This document shows, one piece after another, positions 7,586 through 10,662 of a DNA stretch of 10,662 nucleotides. Below the pieces are notes generated by a model. It did not search any database and was not told the origin of the DNA. It saw only the letters and a program-made list of their open reading frames with translations. Position 1 is the stretch's first letter; the number at the start of each line of letters is the position of its first letter. Source of the stretch: a bacterium (lineage in GTDB: Bacteria > Sumerlaeota > Sumerlaeia > MVZB01); assembly GCA_023480605.1 (NCBI GenBank), contig JAMCWS010000295.1, positions 1 to 10,662 of the forward strand. Direction: 5' to 3'. The position numbers were made by a program, and so were the translations under genes.

Positions 7586-7614
7586 ATATTTAGGTTCGCG
7601 TCAAACCCTGTCAA
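7586..7614 (-). promoter_or_regulatory. Promoter of icd
   Basis: On the minus strand a perfect TTGACA (7614 down to 7609) is followed after 16-17 bp by TAAATAT (7592-7586). Expected start is about 7580, giving a leader of about 55 nt before the icd ATG at 7524. This settles the start codon, because the longer frame would begin within the -35 box. Confidence 0.6.
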
Positions 7615-7709
7615 TCCTATTCATGCCCCGCGCCGACAGTCGGGCGCATCTTGTGTCCGTTCATCCAAAACCAGGCACCGTCGGAATCACCCGTCGTCCG
7701 TCCTGAACT

Positions 7710-7757
7710 ATACCGCGTAGGGGTATCTGAAACCCCCGACCGGCGTCCGGGGCTTTT
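7710..7757. terminator. Pair of hairpins, the second resembling an intrinsic terminator
   Basis: ATACC (7710-7714) pairs with GGTAT (7722-7726). Then CCCC plus GAC (7734-7740) pairs with GTC (7745-7747) and GGGG (7749-7752) around loop CGGC, followed by CTTTT (7753-7757). On the plus strand this has terminator form, but no plus-strand gene precedes it. It may end an unseen small RNA, or be repeat-derived. Confidence 0.35.
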
Positions 7758-7816
7758 GTTCCGCCATTCATATGGATCTTTATTATTAGTGCGCATGCTT
7801 CCGGACGGGTTTGAAT

Positions 7817-7904
7817 ATTCCGTAGGGACGACGCAGCCGCAACCTCAGACGCAAGTCCGAGGAGACAGAAGATCAATCCGTGCCGTAATCCCGGAGGGAC
7901 GACG
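7817..7904. repeat. 17-bp near-identical direct repeat in the icd-phosphatase gap
   Basis: Positions 7817-7833 and 7888-7904 match at 15 of 17 bases and share the core AGGGACGACG (7824-7833, 7895-7904). They are 71 bp apart. The whole gap, 7525-8108, holds the icd promoter and leader, the hairpins at 7710-7757 and this repeat, and no gene I recognise. The frames across it are short and Arg/Pro-rich without domain signals. Confidence 0.5.
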
Positions 7905-7973
7905 GAAGAGCATGGTCGTTTCCTTCAAAGGACGTGAGATGCATCCCTTTCCCGATCATTGACCCGATTTGGC

Positions 7974-8003
7974 TTGGAAAACAGCGGGGAGATGGGCCAT
8001 ACT
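7974..8003 (+). promoter_or_regulatory. Possible promoter of the phosphatase gene
   Basis: TTGGAA (7974-7979) and CATACT (7998-8003) are 18 bp apart. A transcript starting near 8010 would cover the ribosome site at 8097-8102. The match to consensus is weak, so this is a suggestion only. Confidence 0.25.
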
Positions 8004-8108
8004 GGTGTGGGCCGGGGCGCCGGGCGGTGGATGACGGCTCCGGCATCCGGCCGAAAGAATCGCCTCGCCCCGAATGCTCAGCCGGAGAGACCGAAAAAGG
8101 AGCGAAGG

Positions 8109-8618
8109 TTGCCCGCGCCCAAAAAACTGATGGCCCTGCCGTCCAATTTCAATTTCATCTGGCATCGGCGCGTCGCCGGTTCGTCTCACCCCGGGCGGGG
8201 CGGCGAATTGGTTGGCGCCCTGTCTTCGCTTAGCGAAGCCGGCATCGGCGCGATCGTGTCTTTGACCGAGGAGCCGCTCGAAAGCGCTCCGTTGCGCGAA
8301 TTCGGGATGGAATATCTGCACGAACCGATCGATGATTTCAGCGCACCGACGCCCGAACAGATCGAACGGGTGGTGGACTTCATGGCGCGCCAATGCGACG
8401 CCGGCCGGGGCGTTCTAGTCCACTGCCGAGCGGGGATCGGCCGCACGGGCACGATGCTGGCCTGCTTCCTGGTGTCGCGCGGCATGGGGCCATCCGAGGC
8501 GATCGTGGAGGTGCGCCGGCTGCGTCCGGGCTCGCTCGAAGTCTACGCGCAGGAATACGCCGTCCATCAATACGCTCGGCGACTCGAAGAGAATCCGCCC
8601 CAAGGCGGCCGCGGTTAA
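8109..8618 (+). CDS. Dual-specificity / tyrosine phosphatase, DUSP23-like
   Basis: A cysteine phosphatase of the DSP superfamily, closest by eye to the compact DUSP23 (VHZ) group. In the 169 residues the signature VHCRAGIGRTGTMLACFL (104-121) supplies Cys106 and Arg112. IDDFSAPTPEQI (74-85) matches the general-acid loop, probably Asp76, and RRLRPGSLEVYAQEYAVHQY matches the DUSP23 C-terminal stretch. There is no signal peptide, so it is cytoplasmic. The substrate is unknown; bacterial members act on phosphotyrosine or small phosphorylated molecules. Start: TTG 8109 has AAGGAG (8097-8102) 6 nt upstream. An ATG at 8130 has no ribosome site. An earlier TTG at 7959 would add 50 low-complexity residues and lies before the possible promoter. 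It is divergent from icd. Confidence 0.9.
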   Translation: MPAPKKLMALPSNFNFIWHRRVAGSSHPGRGGELVGALSSLSEAGIGAIVSLTEEPLESAPLREFGMEYLHEPIDDFSAPTPEQIERVVDFMARQCDAGRGVLVHCRAGIGRTGTMLACFLVSRGMGPSEAIVEVRRLRPGSLEVYAQEYAVHQYARRLEENPPQGGRG

Positions 8619-8659
8619 GGCCGTCCGCCCGGCCGCTCCAGAATTGAGTGGAAATCGCC

Positions 8660-8692
8660 CCCGGATTTCAGGCAAATTTTTTACGATCCGGG
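8660..8692 (+). repeat. 7-bp inverted repeat upstream of the STN-domain gene
   Basis: CCCGGAT (8660-8666) and ATCCGGG (8686-8692) are a perfect inverted repeat with a 19-nt A/T-rich loop holding a run of six T. It lies 42 bp after the phosphatase stop and 58 bp before the likely next start. It could be an operator or a poor terminator. The rest of 8619-8750 shows no gene or clear promoter. Confidence 0.35.
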
Positions 8693-8750
8693 CCGGTGAT
8701 GCGATCGACCGGCGGTGAAGGGGGTGGCGCCCGTCGGCCACGATTACTCA

Positions 8751-9560
8751 ATGCGAGGCACACTTCTGGAAGCCCAATCATCACACGGCACCCATCCCTG
8801 GGGGCGGGCGCCCCTTCACCGCCACGAGAGTGTCGCCCGGCCCCTGCTGGGTCTCCTGGTGGTCTGGTTCACCATGTTCACGGTGTTTATGGCCCATCAT
8901 ATGTCGGATTACGACATTGAGTTGGCTCACGAGAGCGCCAAGAGTCCGGCGCCCGACAACGTTTTTCTCTATCCGCTCAAACTCTATTCACGAGGCACGT
9001 CGCCACGCCAGGGATTGCTCAATATCGCCCAGAACGTCGGCCTGCAGGTCGACCCGATCAACCTGGACAAACTCGGCGATGAACCGCGCACGCTCGATTA
9101 TCGCGACGTGCCTCGTGAATAGAGTTTGCGCGACCTGTTGGGCACGACCAGCCTGGGGGTTGCGTTTCAGGGCCATACGCTGCGGGTGATCAACCAGCGA
9201 TTGGAAATCCAGCAACAGTCCGACGGCAAACGGATGATCGACTGGAAAGCCGGCCGCATCGCGCTCAGCCGACTGCCGCTGGTCATCGTGCCTTCGGGCG
9301 AAAGCGACATCTGGTTTTCCATCCGGATGGTCGGCGCCCTGTTGCCCGACGAAGAGCTGCGGACCGTTCAATTCGAGGTCTGGCGCGACGCGGAATGGAT
9401 CACCATGGCCCGGGCCGTGCTCAACAACCAGGGCTACGCGCAACTCAGTCTGTCGACGATCGAGACCATTGCATTTTCGGTCCAGACCGTCACCGCTCCC
9501 AAGGGGGAGGATCCCGGCCTTTACGACCTGGGATTTTATTGCCTGTCATCAGGCCAGTAG
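8751..9560 (+). pseudogene. Membrane-anchored STN-domain protein interrupted by an in-frame TAG
   Basis: One frame runs from 8751 to TAG 9558-9560, broken only by TAG 9120-9122 (codon 124). The protein has a cytoplasmic N-terminus, one membrane helix (about residues 32-48, LLGLLVVWFTMFTVFMA), then an STN-like module: QGLLNIAQNVGLQVDP, LDYRDVPRE, stop, SLRDLLGTTSLGVAF, TLRVI. STN (secretin and TonB short N-terminal) domains have this two-helix, three-strand order, and the match crosses the stop, so this is one gene, not two. A beta-rich C-terminal part with ESDIWFSIRM and VQFEVW follows and is unrecognised. ATG 8751 has no good ribosome site; GTG 8715 in frame is an alternative. The stop looks like a CAG-to-TAG change (E-Q-S-L-R-D expected). 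A gene for an exported protein follows after 55 bp. STN assignment is by pattern and moderate. Confidence 0.65.
8978..9128. repeat. Perfect 26-bp inverted repeat flanking 99 bp inside the STN-domain gene
   Basis: Bases 8978-9003 are the exact reverse complement of 9103-9128, with 99 bp between. The outer match weakens at 8977/9129 and the inner one stops at once. Both arms are coding sequence: the left gives KLYSRGTS, the right gives RDVPRE, then the TAG (9120-9122), then SL. The internal TAG therefore lies inside the right arm. An exact 26-bp match in two coding stretches is far beyond chance. No recombinase gene is nearby. Confidence 0.95.
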
Positions 9561-9615
9561 TCCGGCCGCCGCCTGCGCACCGCCCAGCCGGCCGCTCCAA
9601 GGATGGATCGACACC

Positions 9616-10587
9616 ATGAAGATCACGAACCGTGGAAAGCATCAGCGAATCATCGCGCTCGGAGCGGCCGCGCTGGCCGCGGCCCTGTGGGTCGCGCCGA
9701 GGGCGGCCGTGCCCCAGACGACCCCGCCCCGCCCCCGCAAACAGGTCATCCACCCGTTCAAGCAAAGCGATTTCGTGCGCGGCGCCATCGGTCTCATGCC
9801 GTCGACTTATTATGTCGGCCAGCCCGTCGTCGTCCCGTTCGTTCTCAGCAACCACACGCGCTTCCCCGTCACGATCAGCACCAACTTTATTCCCCGCTCC
9901 CAGGTGAGCGTTTACATCCGGCCCGAGGGGGAGGCCGAGCGGCAATTTTTCGGCCCCTACGGCTCTCGCCAATATGGCAACCGCGATTATCCCCTTTATC
10001 CCCTCGAAGAAGTGCGCCACGACATGCTGATCTGGTCCGACCCGGCGCGTCCGACGGGACTGGCGTTCGACAAACCGGGCCGTTATCGGCTGCGTTTCAC
10101 GATCCAGTTTTCCGTTCTCGAGGGGCCGTTCACGGGGCAGATTCCCCTGGGGCCGGTGGACATCGTCGTCCAGCCGACGCCGCCGGAGATGGCGCCGCTG
10201 GTGGCGAAACTGTCGCGCAACAACGCCTTTGCGGCGTTCGAGGTGCAGGCGATGCCCAAGGGGTGGTCGCCGGGCGACATCAGTCCGGACCTGCCCCCCT
10301 CGCCCCTGCGCCCCTATTTGTTTCTGGCGGCCGGCAATGCCCTCGTGAACCGATACCACGCCAACCGCGACCGGGCCGACGCCAAACTCGCCCGCCGTTA
10401 TTACGACCTGGGCCGCGGCGAAAAATCAGCCGTCCAGGTTGAGTTGTATCTCAACCTGATCATGCTGATGGACGAACTGGACAACGCGCGCGACGCGGCC
10501 AATTACTGCCGCGAACTGGTCTCCGTCATGCCCGCTGATCGTTCGCGGCAGGCGGGGGACGGGGCGCTTGCGGGCCGGCTCGAATAG
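9616..10587 (+). CDS. Exported protein of unknown function, 3' end replaced by antisense xseA sequence
   Basis: The 323 residues begin with a signal peptide: a basic start (MKITNRGKHQR), hydrophobic core IIALGAAALAAALW and possible cleavage after APRAA. Residues about 55-195 look like an immunoglobulin-type beta sandwich (YYVGQPVVVPFVLSNHT, DKPGRYRLRFTIQF, DIVVQPTPPE). Residues about 225-305 are helical and may be TPR-like (YLFLAAGNALVNRYHANRD, VELYLNLIMLMDELD, AANYCRELVSVMP). No family is recognised. ATG 9616 has AAGGATGG (9599-9606) upstream; the frame extends to 9469, but that part overlaps the previous gene in another frame. From about 10531 the codons are the reverse complement of an xseA gene, so RSRQAGDGALAGRLE and the stop TAG 10585-10587 are probably not its native end. 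Likely co-transcribed with the STN gene. Confidence 0.7.
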   Translation: MKITNRGKHQRIIALGAAALAAALWVAPRAAVPQTTPPRPRKQVIHPFKQSDFVRGAIGLMPSTYYVGQPVVVPFVLSNHTRFPVTISTNFIPRSQVSVYIRPEGEAERQFFGPYGSRQYGNRDYPLYPLEEVRHDMLIWSDPARPTGLAFDKPGRYRLRFTIQFSVLEGPFTGQIPLGPVDIVVQPTPPEMAPLVAKLSRNNAFAAFEVQAMPKGWSPGDISPDLPPSPLRPYLFLAAGNALVNRYHANRDRADAKLARRYYDLGRGEKSAVQVELYLNLIMLMDELDNARDAANYCRELVSVMPADRSRQAGDGALAGRLE

Positions 10588-10662
10588 TCCCTCGGCGCGC
10601 AGCGCCTCCTTGAGTGCGAGGAACCGGCGCATCAGGTCGCCCAGGCCGGCCTCGCGCAGCGT
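10531..10662 (-). pseudogene. xseA: Fragment of exodeoxyribonuclease VII large subunit (XseA)
   Basis: On the minus strand, entering from the right edge, the frame reads TLREAGLGDLMRRFLALKEAL, then RAEGLFEPARKRPVPRLPRTI. This is the family stretch between the N-terminal OB fold and the nuclease domain, where E-G-L-F-D-P-A-R-K-R-P-L-P-x-L-P-R-R-I-G-V-V-T-S is nearly invariant. After P-R-T-I (about 10537) similarity stops and the frame reads the reverse of the neighbouring gene to 10426. The rest of XseA, including all of the catalytic part, is absent from the window. XseA with XseB forms an exonuclease for single-stranded DNA. The truncation is either a real rearrangement or an assembly join. 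Identification is by remembered consensus and is strong. Confidence 0.82.

Noticed and set aside
7525..7614. Extended N-terminus of icd from TTG 7614
   Set aside because: The TTG belongs to a perfect TTGACA -35 box, and the 30 extra residues are not family-like. ATG 7524 has a good ribosome site and gives the standard 416 residues.
7640..7960. tRNA or other standard RNA gene
   Set aside because: No T-loop consensus or cloverleaf on either strand.
9004..9102. Simple phase-variable on/off inversion of the STN gene
   Set aside because: Flipping the 99-bp segment gives TAA directly after the left arm, and the present orientation already has TAG, so neither state encodes a full protein unless the TAG is read through.
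9126..9560. Independent gene starting at TTG 9126
   Set aside because: Same frame as the upstream ORF, no ribosome site, and the STN pattern spans the stop codon.
9490..10359. 289-codon minus-strand frame
   Set aside because: Antisense of the exported-protein gene. Arg/Gly-rich with no motif or start signal.

Overview
The window is G+C-rich bacterial DNA. It carries ordinary chromosomal genes (icd, gmk, mgtA) next to several broken ones. Nothing in it fixes the taxon. The GC-biased codons, the Shine-Dalgarno sites and a signal-peptide gene beside an STN-domain gene suggest a Gram-negative, probably free-living organism. The NADP-type isocitrate dehydrogenase suits a respiring cell. I would not name a phylum.

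Left part (1-1393): a collapsing arsenic-resistance operon. An unrecognised C-terminal tail (3-98) is followed by a wrecked arsenate reductase (arsC, 99-331), an apparently intact arsenite S-adenosylmethionine methyltransferase (arsM, 309-1178) and a short piece of an ACR3-type arsenite efflux permease (1175-1330). Only the methylation step survives here.

Centre left (1390-5397): a magnesium-transport unit. A good sigma70-like promoter (1390-1417) precedes a leader of about 530 nt. The leader starts with an 11-bp stem and holds two small ORFs with Shine-Dalgarno sites, one carrying a PLPRR motif like the enterobacterial MgtL leader peptide. Then come mgtA (P-type Mg2+ ATPase, 1952-4612) and, 2 bp later, a PTS EIIA-type protein with an unrecognised C-terminal extension (4615-5397), a plausible phospho-regulated partner.

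Centre right (5464-7524, minus strand): icd, then gmk, separated by 204 bp containing an octamer repeat array with an inverted copy. icd has a clear TTGACA promoter. Between icd and the divergent phosphatase gene (8109-8618, DUSP23-like, TTG start) lie about 580 bp with hairpins and a 17-bp near-repeat but no recognisable gene.

Right part (8751-10662): a membrane-anchored STN-domain gene broken by an in-frame TAG. The TAG lies inside one arm of a perfect 26-bp inverted repeat that flanks 99 bp of the same gene. Next is an exported protein gene (9616-10587). Its 3' end runs into antisense exodeoxyribonuclease VII large subunit (xseA) sequence, so both genes are cut at a join near 10531-10545.

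The observations most worth checking are the inverted repeat with its amber codon, the mgtA leader and EIIA partner, the ars operon reduced to arsM, and the xseA join, which is either a rearrangement or an assembly chimera.
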